Shown: positions 22,892 through 31,945 of the stretch, piece by piece
Numbering within the stretch: position 1 is the stretch's first letter
Layout: each line of letters begins with the position of its first letter
NCBI GenBank assembly: GCA_023229505.1
Contig: JALNZD010000036.1
Location: forward strand, 1-41,410
From: Bacteroidales bacterium
Lineage (GTDB): Bacteria > Bacteroidota > Bacteroidia > Bacteroidales > JAGOPY01
Direction: 5' to 3'
Length of the DNA: 41,410 bases
The notes under the pieces: model-generated
The model's database searches: none
Seen by the model: only the letters and a program-made list of their open reading frames with translations
Told to the model about the DNA's origin: nothing
Translations under genes and position numbers: made by a program

Positions 22892-25162
22892 ATGCGGGGC
22901 AAAAAAAACGGACATACAAAATGGCATCAGCATTACCTGGCCAGGTTCTGGATGCTTTACGGGCTATTTTTAATATTCGTTTTTATTTTTTTTATCGGCA
23001 TCGCCAACAACTTGTTCGGTCCGATGCCTTCATTCGAGGAACTGGAAAACCCAAAGACCAACCTGGCAACGGAGATCTATTCTTCCGATAATAAGCTGAT
23101 CGGCACCTATTACGTCGAAAACCGCTCCAATGTTGAATACAGCGAACTTCCGCCCCATTTAGTCCAGGCATTGCTTGCCACTGAAGATATCCGTTTTGAG
23201 AAGCATTCCGGGATCGACCTCAAAGCCTTGTTCCGGGTGGCTTTCGGCTTGGTTACGGGGAATAGCAAGGGAGGCGGCAGTACATTAACGCAGCAGCTTG
23301 CAAAAAACCTGTTTCCCCGTGAAAGAAACCTTTCCAAGCCCCAACTGATCATGCGTAAATTCAAGGAATGGATTACATCGATAAGACTCGAAAGAAACTA
23401 TTCCAAACAGGAGATACTGGCAATGTACCTGAATACGGTTGATTTCGGGAGCCAGTCGTGGGGTATCAAAATTGCGGCAAAAACATTTTTTAATAAACCG
23501 GTTGATTCGCTAAAGGTTGAAGAATCCGCTCTCCTGGTGGGCGTTATCAATGCCCCGACCTGGTATAGCCCGGTGCGTAACCCGGAAAGATCATTCGAAA
23601 GGAGAAACCGTGTCCTGAAGCAAATGGAACGGTATGATTTTATTACTGAAGCGGTTTTTGATTCAGTGACCCAAATCCCTCTCAACATGAACGAATTTGG
23701 TTTGCGCGGTCATTCAACGGGCCTGGCGACTTATTTCAGGGAAATCCTCCGGATGGAAATGAAAGATTGGTGCAACACTCATTTTAAATCAGACGGGACT
23801 TCCTATGATTTATATAAAGACGGAATAAAGATCTACACCACGATCGATTCACGACTGCAGAAATATGCAGAAGAAGCATTGATTCAGCACCTCAGGAACG
23901 AACTTCAGCCGGCTTTTTTCAAACATTGGAGGGGATATCCCAATGCTCCCTTCGTTTTTGACCCGGAAGTGGCCACTGCTGAGACCAGGAGCCTGTTAGA
24001 TCAGGCCATGCGGCGATCCGGCAGGTATATGCAGCTTAAGGATGAAGGTGTTCCGGCCGATTCCATCAGGTTGATCTTTAATACCCGGGTAAAAATGAGG
24101 GTTTTCTCATGGAAAGGGCCTGTTGATACGATCATGACACCGATGGATTCGATCCGGTATAGTAAGTTTTTCCTCCAGGCAGGCCTGATGTCGATGGATC
24201 CACATACCGGTTATATCCTTGCCTATGTCGGCGGGATTGATTACCGGTTTTTTCAGTACGATCATGTTAAGCTCAGCAAAAGGCAGGTGGGATCGACCTT
24301 TAAACCATTCCTCTATTCCCTGGCCATGCAGGAAGGCGAGTTCACTCCCTGCTCAAAGGTCGCTAACGTGCAATATTCCGTAGAACTTCCTGACGGGACA
24401 ATATGGGCGCCTCAAAATACTTCTAAAAAAAGGATCGGTGAGGAAGTTACTCTGAAATGGGCATTAGCCAATTCCAACAACTGGATTTCGGCCTTTCTGA
24501 TAAAAAGATATTCTCCCCAGTCGGTGATTAAAATGGCCCGCAAAATGGGCGTGACTTCAGATCTTGATCCCGTGCCTTCCCTTGCCCTTGGCTCTTCCGA
24601 TATCTCACTCTACGAAATGGTCGGTGCATTCAGTACTTTTCCCAATAAGGGCGTTTATATCAAACCTATGATGGTCACGCGTATTGAAGATAAATATGGC
24701 AACGTCATTGAATCATTCGTTCCCGAAAAGCAGGAGGCCATGAGTGAAGAGACGGCTTACCTGATGCTGGACCTGATGAAAGGCGTTGTGCAGTCCGGAA
24801 CTGGTATCCGCTTAAGGTTAAAATATAGCCTTAATAATCCAATAGCCGGGAAAACAGGGACAACTCAGAATCAGTCTGATGGCTGGTTTATTGGCATCAC
24901 CCCCGACCTTGCCACGGGCGTATGGGTGGGCGCTGAAGACCGGAGCGTCCACTTCAGGACTATCAGCCTGGGGCAGGGAGCCAATATGGCCCTGCCAATC
25001 TGGGCCCTTTATATGCAGAAAGTATTAGCCGACAAAACCTTGCAAATCAGTAAAGGGGATTTTGAAAGGCCCGTCCAACCCCTTTCAGTGCAGCTTGACT
25101 GTGATAAATTTGAGAAAGACCAGGAATACCTGGATGAAGAACTCGAAATAATGGAATTTTAG
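22892..25162 (+). CDS. Bifunctional penicillin-binding protein 1A family
   Basis: A 756-residue class A PBP. One N-terminal membrane anchor (about residues 21-40) is followed by the GT51 glycosyltransferase domain with ATEDIRFEKHSGID (catalytic Glu98) and GGSTLTQQLAKNL (128-140). The transpeptidase domain has STFK (Ser468-Lys471), SNN (528-530) and KTGT (654-657). It polymerises and cross-links peptidoglycan in the periplasm. It starts 17 bases after gldH and probably shares the transcript. Length and motifs are complete. Confidence 0.95.
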   Translation: MRGKKNGHTKWHQHYLARFWMLYGLFLIFVFIFFIGIANNLFGPMPSFEELENPKTNLATEIYSSDNKLIGTYYVENRSNVEYSELPPHLVQALLATEDIRFEKHSGIDLKALFRVAFGLVTGNSKGGGSTLTQQLAKNLFPRERNLSKPQLIMRKFKEWITSIRLERNYSKQEILAMYLNTVDFGSQSWGIKIAAKTFFNKPVDSLKVEESALLVGVINAPTWYSPVRNPERSFERRNRVLKQMERYDFITEAVFDSVTQIPLNMNEFGLRGHSTGLATYFREILRMEMKDWCNTHFKSDGTSYDLYKDGIKIYTTIDSRLQKYAEEALIQHLRNELQPAFFKHWRGYPNAPFVFDPEVATAETRSLLDQAMRRSGRYMQLKDEGVPADSIRLIFNTRVKMRVFSWKGPVDTIMTPMDSIRYSKFFLQAGLMSMDPHTGYILAYVGGIDYRFFQYDHVKLSKRQVGSTFKPFLYSLAMQEGEFTPCSKVANVQYSVELPDGTIWAPQNTSKKRIGEEVTLKWALANSNNWISAFLIKRYSPQSVIKMARKMGVTSDLDPVPSLALGSSDISLYEMVGAFSTFPNKGVYIKPMMVTRIEDKYGNVIESFVPEKQEAMSEETAYLMLDLMKGVVQSGTGIRLRLKYSLNNPIAGKTGTTQNQSDGWFIGITPDLATGVWVGAEDRSVHFRTISLGQGANMALPIWALYMQKVLADKTLQISKGDFERPVQPLSVQLDCDKFEKDQEYLDEELEIMEF

Positions 25163-25171
25163 GCCATCTTC

Positions 25172-26551
25172 ATGAAAGAGATGCTAAAAAAATCCTTCTC
25201 TTACATGGGATGGGATAAGATTGCTCTTCTAATCATCCTGACCGGAATGATCTGGACAAACCTATATTATAAATTCTGGACAAATCCAAGGCGTATTATC
25301 GTTCATGATGTGATTCTTTATTATCAATACCTGCCAGCAACAATCATCTACAAAGATATCAGCATGTCGTTTGCCGAGAAAAACCAGGAATTTTTTAAAG
25401 ATAAAATCTGGGCCCAAAAAATGCAGACAGGCAGGTCAGTCGGTAGAATGACGATGGGCCTGGCAGTATTGTATTCACCATTTTTTTTGATAGCCCATGG
25501 ATTAGCAGGACCTTTGGGGTACCCGCCAGATGGTTTTTCTGAACCTTACCTGATTGCCCTGATTTTTTCAAGTGTGATATATGCCATGTTGGGCTTATTT
25601 CTTCTTTTAAAACTTCTGAGGAAATATTTTGCCCGGAATGTAATTGCCATCAGCCTGCTGGCAATCGGCTTAGGGACAAATCTTTATTGCTATACCACGA
25701 TTTCAGCATCAATGTCGCATGCTTACAGCTTTTTCCTGTTTGCAGCCTTTATATACGTTTTGGATTCCTGGATAGCAAAACCATCCTGGGGAAATTCCCT
25801 CTTAATAGGTTTAATTGGAGGCCTCATCATCCTTGTAAGAATTTCCAACGGGATAATATTTATTCTTCTTCCTTTATGGCACGTTGATTCGGTTCACGCT
25901 TTTAAGAGCCGCCTTAAACTCCTATTCTATAAGCCGCTGAATTTTATTTTGATTTTATTTTTTGCGTGCCTGGTTTTTACTCCGCAGATAATCTACTGGA
26001 AATATGTTACAGGTGAATATTTTTATTACAGTTATGGGGGTGAGCGGTTTTTCTTCAATGACCCGGTCTTTCTGAAGGGCCTGTTCTCTTACCGAAAGGG
26101 GTGGCTGGTTTACACACCTGTTATGGCTTTTGCTCTGATAGGCATTATTGTCCTGTTCTTCCGTAACCGGAAATTTTTCTGGCCGGTTGCGGTTTTTACC
26201 GTGCTGAATCTTTATATTGTATGGTCATGGTGGTGCTGGTGGTACGGTGGCAGTTTCGGACAACGAGCCCTGATAGAATCCTATGCTGTGCTATCTATCC
26301 CGCTTACAGCATTCACGAAATATATTTTTGAAAAAAAAATGATATTCCGGTTTTTCTTCTTTTTCATCATAGCGTGCTTGATTAGCCTGAATATCTTTCA
26401 GACAGGGCAGTATCGTAAAGGGATTATTCACTGGGATGCCATGAATAAAAAAACTTACTGGGATTCTTATATTCGGCGAAATTTCAGGCCGGGATTTGAT
26501 GGTATGCTTGATAAACCCGATTATGAAGCCGCTTTAAAAGGCGACAGGTAA
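25172..26551 (+). CDS. Polytopic GT-C-like membrane protein, probable glycosyltransferase
   Basis: A 459-residue protein with about ten transmembrane helices. The first extracytoplasmic loop carries VHDVILYYQYLP with His45 and Asp46, the usual place of the acidic metal/donor residue in GT-C enzymes. It shares this loop, the PPFFLIAHGLAGPLGYPPDGFSEPY-type region and the C-terminal YW.SYIRR segment with the longer protein at 33691-35526, so the two are paralogues, but it lacks that protein's C-terminal soluble domain. It begins nine bases after the PBP1A gene. The likely donor is a polyprenyl-phosphate sugar; donor and acceptor are inferred only. Confidence 0.6.
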   Translation: MKEMLKKSFSYMGWDKIALLIILTGMIWTNLYYKFWTNPRRIIVHDVILYYQYLPATIIYKDISMSFAEKNQEFFKDKIWAQKMQTGRSVGRMTMGLAVLYSPFFLIAHGLAGPLGYPPDGFSEPYLIALIFSSVIYAMLGLFLLLKLLRKYFARNVIAISLLAIGLGTNLYCYTTISASMSHAYSFFLFAAFIYVLDSWIAKPSWGNSLLIGLIGGLIILVRISNGIIFILLPLWHVDSVHAFKSRLKLLFYKPLNFILILFFACLVFTPQIIYWKYVTGEYFYYSYGGERFFFNDPVFLKGLFSYRKGWLVYTPVMAFALIGIIVLFFRNRKFFWPVAVFTVLNLYIVWSWWCWWYGGSFGQRALIESYAVLSIPLTAFTKYIFEKKMIFRFFFFFIIACLISLNIFQTGQYRKGIIHWDAMNKKTYWDSYIRRNFRPGFDGMLDKPDYEAALKGDR

Positions 26552-26582
26552 AATATGATAATTAAAGCAAATTAAATTTCTG

Positions 26583-27446
26583 ATGACACAAATAAATCCC
26601 GAAGTGACTGTTATTATTCCGCTTTATAATGAAGAAGCCGGGATAGAAGCACTGCTTGAAAAGATAATAGCGTTGAAATTTCACGAATTGTATGAAGTCA
26701 TGGTCATCAATGACGGTTCTTCCGATCATTCGCTTGAAGTGGTGAAAAAATACCCGGTCAAGGTTTTTTCGCACAGTGTCAATAAAGGATACGGCGCTGC
26801 GTTAAAAACCGGCATTCGCAAGGCCAACGGGGAGAAGGTCGTGATCCTCGACAGCGATGGCCAGCACGATCCCGCCTATATCCCACAAATTATCAAAATG
26901 CTTGACGATAATGAAATGGTTATCGGGACAAGGGATAAAGAATCCTTCCAGGTGCGTACCCGCCAGGTTGGCAAAAGAGCGATAAGATGGATTGGTGAAT
27001 ACCTCGTGGAACAAAAGCTTCCGGACTATAATTCCGGTTACCGCGGATTCAATAAAGAGCTGATCAAAGGCATGCTCCATATCATGCCCAATGGCTTTTC
27101 TTTCTCGACTACATCTACGCTTGCTTTCCTTAAAGAGGGTTATTCCATAGGTACCATTCCCATTAAAGTCGAAGAAAGGGTCGGCCGGTCGAGTAATGTC
27201 AAATTTTTTAAAGATGGTGCGAAGACCATCATGCTGATCCTGCGCATCATTATGCTCTTTAATCCCCTTAAGATCTTTTTTCCTGCCAGTTTCATCATTA
27301 CTTCAGCGGGGATAATTTATGGTATATACGGCTACCTGATAGCCGAAAGATTTTCTAACGGAGCTATCGTCCTCACTATTTTGGGGATGTTTCTGTTTTT
27401 CATCGGCCTCGTAGCCGACCAGATCTCTATTATGAACAGAAGATAA
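26583..27446 (+). CDS. GT2 glycosyltransferase, polyprenyl-phosphate-sugar synthase type
   Basis: A 287-residue family 2 glycosyltransferase: VTVIIPLYNEE at residues 8-18, VINDGSSDHS (41-50), and the DSD metal motif in ILDSDGQHDP (90-92). Two C-terminal transmembrane helices (about 215-280) fit DPM1/GtrB-like enzymes that move a sugar from a nucleotide donor to polyprenyl phosphate. The acceptor signature YNSGYRGFNK at about 145-154 is typical. Its stop shares one base with the next start (TAATG), so the downstream methyltransferase is coupled. Confidence 0.8.
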   Translation: MTQINPEVTVIIPLYNEEAGIEALLEKIIALKFHELYEVMVINDGSSDHSLEVVKKYPVKVFSHSVNKGYGAALKTGIRKANGEKVVILDSDGQHDPAYIPQIIKMLDDNEMVIGTRDKESFQVRTRQVGKRAIRWIGEYLVEQKLPDYNSGYRGFNKELIKGMLHIMPNGFSFSTTSTLAFLKEGYSIGTIPIKVEERVGRSSNVKFFKDGAKTIMLILRIIMLFNPLKIFFPASFIITSAGIIYGIYGYLIAERFSNGAIVLTILGMFLFFIGLVADQISIMNRR

Positions 27447-28162
27447 TGATGATGAATCCCTGGACCGATCAGGAGGTGGAAGCACACTGGGATAGTGTTT
27501 CGGAAATTTACGTTACGGAAAACGAGAAAGTAAAAGAAACACACGACCAGCGTTTCCGGGAAAGCATTACGCATTTGGAGCTTAGGTCCGGTATGAAAAT
27601 TCTCAATATTACCAGCCGTGATGCGGAAGCCACCGACTATATCAACCGTGCCATGCCAGAAGTAAAGGTAATTAATGCTGAAATCTCTTTCGGGCTCATG
27701 GGGGTTGCGGAAAAACTAAGGCCTTCCGTAACGCAGGTGAAACTGGAGACCTACTCTTCCCTGCCGTTTAATGATGGGGAATTTGACGGGGTCCTTAGCC
27801 TGGAAACGCTGGAACATGTATCAGAACCTCTGAGGTTCCTTCAGGAGTTGCACCGGGTTTCGACAGATGATGCGCGGTTAGTTTTAAGTTGTCCTCCTGC
27901 TACCAGCGAATTGCCTTACAGGGTTTATACGGCATTTTTTGGCGGCCATGGGGAAGGACCTCACAGGTTTCTGTCATCTAAAGAAGTTAAAAAGATGCTT
28001 AAAGAAACAAAGTGGAATTTACTGGCTCATAAAGGCACGATTCTGATCCCGGTTGGTCCGGGCTGGCTGCAAAAACTGGGCGAAAAAATTATCGACCGGA
28101 TGCAGGGAACCTTTATAGCCGAGTTGGGGATAAGACAATTTTACGTTTGTGAGAAAGCCTGA
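27446..28162 (+). CDS. Divergent class I SAM methyltransferase-like protein
   Basis: A 238-residue protein with the Methyltransf_11 layout: LPFNDGEFDGVLSLETLEHV near residues 105-125 and the following ELHRV..DARLVLSCPP strand. Motif I, normally a glycine-rich D.G.G.G loop, reads ILNITSRDAEA, so most glycines are missing, and the acidic end of strand 2 reads NAEIS. It may bind SAM in an unusual way or have lost activity. It lies in a tightly coupled run: one-base overlap upstream and a 14-base overlap with the FrhB-like gene downstream. Three ATG codons in a row make the exact start uncertain by two residues. Confidence 0.65.
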   Translation: MMMNPWTDQEVEAHWDSVSEIYVTENEKVKETHDQRFRESITHLELRSGMKILNITSRDAEATDYINRAMPEVKVINAEISFGLMGVAEKLRPSVTQVKLETYSSLPFNDGEFDGVLSLETLEHVSEPLRFLQELHRVSTDDARLVLSCPPATSELPYRVYTAFFGGHGEGPHRFLSSKEVKKMLKETKWNLLAHKGTILIPVGPGWLQKLGEKIIDRMQGTFIAELGIRQFYVCEKA

Positions 28163-29471
28163 AAATATCAAGGATGTCATCCGGTATGGCTTATGCAACC
28201 GATGTGGAAGTTGTGCTGGCCTTTCCGGAGGCAAGATCGTTTTCAGCGACCGTACAGGGAAATATCTTCCCTTAATCAGGGAACCGCTCGATGAAACGAC
28301 TTCTCGTTTAGTGTGGGAAGCATGCAGCGGAAAAGGATTTGATTTCCCGAAGCAACGACAGTCAGTTTTCGGAGACCCTGAAGGTCACCCTTTCATCGGC
28401 CATTATAAGAAAATTTATATTGGCAATTCGACAGATCCTGAAATCCGCCTCAATGCGGCCAGTGGAGGTATCATTTCGGCTGTGCTGATCTGGTTGCTGG
28501 GGAAGAAAATGATCAATGGGGCAGTGGTATTGGGTATGTCGGAAAACGAGCCCTGGCTGGCACAGCCATTCATCGCCACCACTAAAGAAGAAATCCTCAA
28601 AGCAGCGCAGAGCAAGTATATTATCAGCCCGGTCAATGAAATCCTCCCCGAAATCGGGCAATTTGATGGAACCCTCGCCTATGTCGGCCTACCCGGGCAG
28701 GTTCAGTCGGTTCGGCTGCTGCTGCAGGCAGGTCACCCATCCGTCAGAAATATCCGTTATATTTTCGGTCCTTTTTATGGAAATACCCTCCATTTTTCTT
28801 CGGTTATAAGCTTTCTTCATTCTTTCGGAATCAAGGATCATACACAAATCAGGAAACTTTACTTCCGTTATGGCGAATGGCCTGGAAAAATGCGGGTGGA
28901 ACTGAAAGACGGACGGGTTTTTGAATTGCCAAAATTCCATGCAAACTATCTAATTCCTTTTCATATCCTGAAAAACAGCCTCTTGTGCACAGATCTAACT
29001 AATGAATATACGGATATATCCGGAGGTGATGCATGGGCCCCGGTTTATGAAGATAGAGGGAAAGGATTTTCGATGGTCATCAGCAGGTCTGAAGCTGGAG
29101 AAGAGATCCTTCGGCAAATGATCCTTGAAGGCCGTCTGGAACTGAGTCCTTTGGGTGAGCAGGAAGCTGTCGAAATGCACTCCCACGGCTATGACCTCAA
29201 GAAAAGAGGCACTTTTATAAGGATGCAGTACCGTAGTTTGCTGGGCAAGCCTAATCCTGATTATGGTTACCGGCTTAAAGGATTCCCAATAAGCCGTTAC
29301 ATGATGGAGCTCGTCATTGATGCACTTTTCTTAATTTTAGGTACCGGGTTTTCGCGCTGGGTCGCAGAAAAAATCCCGCCGCAAACCATCGGCAGCATAT
29401 TTGAAAAAGCAAGGAAATTCTGGAAGAAATCGACGTATAAGATAAAAAGAGAGAAGTTAGAAGACCAATGA
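28149..29471 (+). CDS. FrhB-like protein (coenzyme F420 hydrogenase beta family)
   Basis: A 440-residue protein with the FrhB/FdhB pattern: a Cys-rich start GLCNRCGSCAGLSGG with Cys16, Cys19 and Cys22, then NAASGGIISAVLIWLL and a C-terminal domain with DISGGDAWAP. The usual fourth cluster cysteine position holds Ser26, so a ferredoxin-like [4Fe-4S] site would need another ligand. Relatives in polysaccharide loci are thought to be flavin/Fe-S oxidoreductases acting on sugars or lipids, distinct from methanogen F420 hydrogenase. The start is a GTG at 28149, inside the methyltransferase gene; no ATG lies before the Cys motif. It overlaps the next gene by ATGA. Confidence 0.7.
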   Translation: MRKPENIKDVIRYGLCNRCGSCAGLSGGKIVFSDRTGKYLPLIREPLDETTSRLVWEACSGKGFDFPKQRQSVFGDPEGHPFIGHYKKIYIGNSTDPEIRLNAASGGIISAVLIWLLGKKMINGAVVLGMSENEPWLAQPFIATTKEEILKAAQSKYIISPVNEILPEIGQFDGTLAYVGLPGQVQSVRLLLQAGHPSVRNIRYIFGPFYGNTLHFSSVISFLHSFGIKDHTQIRKLYFRYGEWPGKMRVELKDGRVFELPKFHANYLIPFHILKNSLLCTDLTNEYTDISGGDAWAPVYEDRGKGFSMVISRSEAGEEILRQMILEGRLELSPLGEQEAVEMHSHGYDLKKRGTFIRMQYRSLLGKPNPDYGYRLKGFPISRYMMELVIDALFLILGTGFSRWVAEKIPPQTIGSIFEKARKFWKKSTYKIKREKLEDQ

Positions 29472-29480
29472 CCAATCGCC
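29453..29480. repeat. Degenerate 7-base repeat across a gene junction
   Basis: Units in phase are GAAGTTA, GAAGACC, AATGACC and AATCGCC. They encode the last residues and stop of the FrhB-like gene and the first codons of the next gene, whose ATG is within AATGACC. The same unit holds the SDR start at 136. Confidence 0.5.
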
Positions 29481-30406
29481 GCTTCAACTGGTTCCTCATC
29501 ATTCGCCTGGCCGGGATAGTCCTGTTCATCGTGGTTCTATCCCGCACCGACCTGAGAGAATTATGGGGCTGGATGAAGCAGGTCGAACGGAATCACCTTT
29601 TACTCGCAATTTTTTTCCAGTTTTTACTGCTTATGGTCAAAGCTTTGCGCTGGTATAACCTGAATGAGACGGGTTTTGATCTGAAAAAACTGAAACAGCG
29701 GTCAGGCGAGTTTTTTGAGGGATATGCCATGGGTGTAATCACTCCGGGACGGGTGGGCGAACTTATGAAGGCCGGGCATGGCGGTTCCCGCTCCGGGATA
29801 CTCGGCGCCGGATTACTTGTCATTGCAGAAAGAGGGATGGACCTCAGCATTTATTTCGTAATAGCCGGGATAGCCATTTCACATTCAGTTCTCCCCGGGG
29901 TTCTGTCTTTCTGGGGCTGGCTGATCCTGTTTACAGGCACTGCCGGCATGTTCCTGTCGATTCTGATCCTGATGTCTCCTGCACTCGTGAGAATGACTGA
30001 GAAGATATTGAAACTGTTCAGGGTTCTTGGAAAGTCTAAATCAATGGAATTCTACCACCGTGGCTTGATGAATTCCCTGGGCTTCTTTTTCTTGTCGCTT
30101 TTTAGCAACCTTAGCTATTTTGTCTGCTGTTATTTCCTGGCAACCGGTGTTGGAATGGATCTTCCTGTGATCTCCGTTTCCGGGGGCGTAGCTACTGCGG
30201 GTGTCATGAACACCATACCCATTACTGTGATGGGACTGGGCACCAGGGAAGTTACTCTTATTTACATCTTCCAGGATTTTCCGCTGGCACAGGTCATGGC
30301 ATTTTCAGGGCTTGTTTTCCTCATCGCACAGATCGGCGGCGGTATCTTCTCTTTATTACTTGGACAGATACTTTTATGGAAGTCTAAATCAGCAAAGAAG
30401 TCCTAA
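29468..30406 (+). CDS. UPF0104 / lysylphosphatidylglycerol-synthase-TM-like membrane protein
   Basis: A 312-residue polytopic protein (about eight helices) of the LPG_synthase_TM family (AglD/YbhN type). The conserved GEFFEGYAMGVITPGRVGEL block is at about residues 80-99 and is followed by an ER..D motif. Family members are found with GT2 enzymes and have been linked to flipping or use of lipid-linked sugars, but a precise function is not settled. It overlaps the FrhB-like gene by ATGA and closes the tightly coupled run that starts at 26583. Confidence 0.75.
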   Translation: MTNRRFNWFLIIRLAGIVLFIVVLSRTDLRELWGWMKQVERNHLLLAIFFQFLLLMVKALRWYNLNETGFDLKKLKQRSGEFFEGYAMGVITPGRVGELMKAGHGGSRSGILGAGLLVIAERGMDLSIYFVIAGIAISHSVLPGVLSFWGWLILFTGTAGMFLSILILMSPALVRMTEKILKLFRVLGKSKSMEFYHRGLMNSLGFFFLSLFSNLSYFVCCYFLATGVGMDLPVISVSGGVATAGVMNTIPITVMGLGTREVTLIYIFQDFPLAQVMAFSGLVFLIAQIGGGIFSLLLGQILLWKSKSAKKS

Positions 30407-30454
30407 GTTTGAAAATAATAGTATATTTATGCCTGCTTGATCGGGTACTGTTTT

Positions 30455-31921
30455 ATGAGAATTGACAAAAACAGCAAACTGCTTAATTTTTACATTCCAC
30501 TTTTCCTTCTTTTAGCAGGATTTTTCTGGAAAATCTTTTATATTGGCTATAGGGATATTTGTCTTGATGAACCCTTTATGATTTTCAATGCACAAAAGAG
30601 CATCGGGGAAATTCTAAAAATATCAACTTCATATGAGCCCAATCCACCGCTTTTCATGCTTCTTATACATTATTGGATTAAACTATTTGGTGTAGGTTCA
30701 TTTTCTGTAAGATTCTTACCGCTTGTATTTAATGCATTTACCGTACTGTTTATTTATTTTACCGGAAAACGTTTCTTTAGTTTTTGGACAGGTTTAGTTG
30801 CTTCCGGATTATTTATATTTTCCTCCCTTCATTTTTTATATGGACTAAACACCCGGACATATTCCTTAGTATCATTAGAAACGGCGGCTTCATTATACTT
30901 TTTTTTGTGTTACGCTGATAATTTAAAAGACCGGAAAGCATTTGCCGGATTAATTATTTCAAACCTCTTATTGGTTTATTCACATTATTTCGGATGGTTT
31001 GTCATTTTATCGCAAGTTATTTCAAGCTTTATATATACCAGAAACCTGAAGATGTTTTTCAGATTTATGATCCCTCCTTTTATCACTATTATTGGATTTA
31101 TACCAATGATCCCAACCGTGATTAAACAATTTATAATAAAAACGGATCATGGCACTTGGTTAAAACCTCCGAATCCTTCAGAGTATCTTAATCAATTACA
31201 TCGCTTCTTAAATTCAGGAAAGGTATTTTGGATGATTGCCATTGTGATTGGCGTTGGAATAATTTTCACTTTAATCATGGCCTTCCAAAAACGATGGAAA
31301 GGATTTAATATCAATGTACTGGCGTTGTTGCTTTGGTGGATTATGCCTTATAGCATCATGTTTCTCGTATCTTTAAAAGTGCCGATGTTCAACAATAGCT
31401 ATAATCTTTTCAATTCCATCGGGCTCTATTTATTTATTAGCGCTATGATCAATTTTCTCTATCAGAAAAATAAGTACTTTGAGCCTGCAAGCGGATTGGT
31501 AATATTGATATTTATGTGTGTTTACATGAGAATTTTACCAAATAATTTTGCGTACCGTGAGGTGAGCAAGTCGGTCAATTTTGTGAAAAATGCTGAAAAT
31601 GAAAATAGTATAATAATATTATACCCTTTTTGGTCTGATCTCCAGTTTACTTATTATTATAACCGGGAAATCTTCACTGATCATCAGAACTTTAAAGAAC
31701 TGATGAAAAAAAATGGAATCTATAATGTATGGAACATTACGGAAACTAAACAAGCCATTAAAGCTAATTCAAAAAAAAGAGTCATTTATGTTCAGGATGG
31801 CCAAATGTTAGATCCAAAGAGCAACATTTTCAAATTTCTTGATTCAGCTTATGTCAAACGAGATAGCGCTTTTTTCCCGCAGACCACTCGTGTCTGCATA
31901 TATGATCCTAAATCCGAGTAA
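30455..31921 (+). CDS. GT39/ArnT-like membrane glycosyltransferase
   Basis: A 488-residue polytopic protein. The first loop carries DICLDEPF with Asp38 and Glu39, then NPPLFMLLIHYWIKLFG, both typical of PMT/ArnT-type GT-C enzymes that use a polyprenyl-phosphate sugar outside the membrane. A soluble tail of about 110 residues follows the last helix. I begin at the ATG 30455; a TTG six codons upstream has no support. The gene is clearly AT-richer than its neighbours: two counted 60-base stretches (30901 and 31501) hold 19 and 16 G or C, suggesting separate ancestry. No insertion sequence is visible. Confidence 0.75.
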   Translation: MRIDKNSKLLNFYIPLFLLLAGFFWKIFYIGYRDICLDEPFMIFNAQKSIGEILKISTSYEPNPPLFMLLIHYWIKLFGVGSFSVRFLPLVFNAFTVLFIYFTGKRFFSFWTGLVASGLFIFSSLHFLYGLNTRTYSLVSLETAASLYFFLCYADNLKDRKAFAGLIISNLLLVYSHYFGWFVILSQVISSFIYTRNLKMFFRFMIPPFITIIGFIPMIPTVIKQFIIKTDHGTWLKPPNPSEYLNQLHRFLNSGKVFWMIAIVIGVGIIFTLIMAFQKRWKGFNINVLALLLWWIMPYSIMFLVSLKVPMFNNSYNLFNSIGLYLFISAMINFLYQKNKYFEPASGLVILIFMCVYMRILPNNFAYREVSKSVNFVKNAENENSIIILYPFWSDLQFTYYYNREIFTDHQNFKELMKKNGIYNVWNITETKQAIKANSKKRVIYVQDGQMLDPKSNIFKFLDSAYVKRDSAFFPQTTRVCIYDPKSE

Positions 31922-31945
31922 TTGATTATTAATGACAATAATCTT

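Noticed and set aside
30437..30454. TTG start for the GT39-like gene, and a similar TTG at 31922 for the epimerase
   Set aside because: ATG codons a few residues downstream give normal family N-termini.
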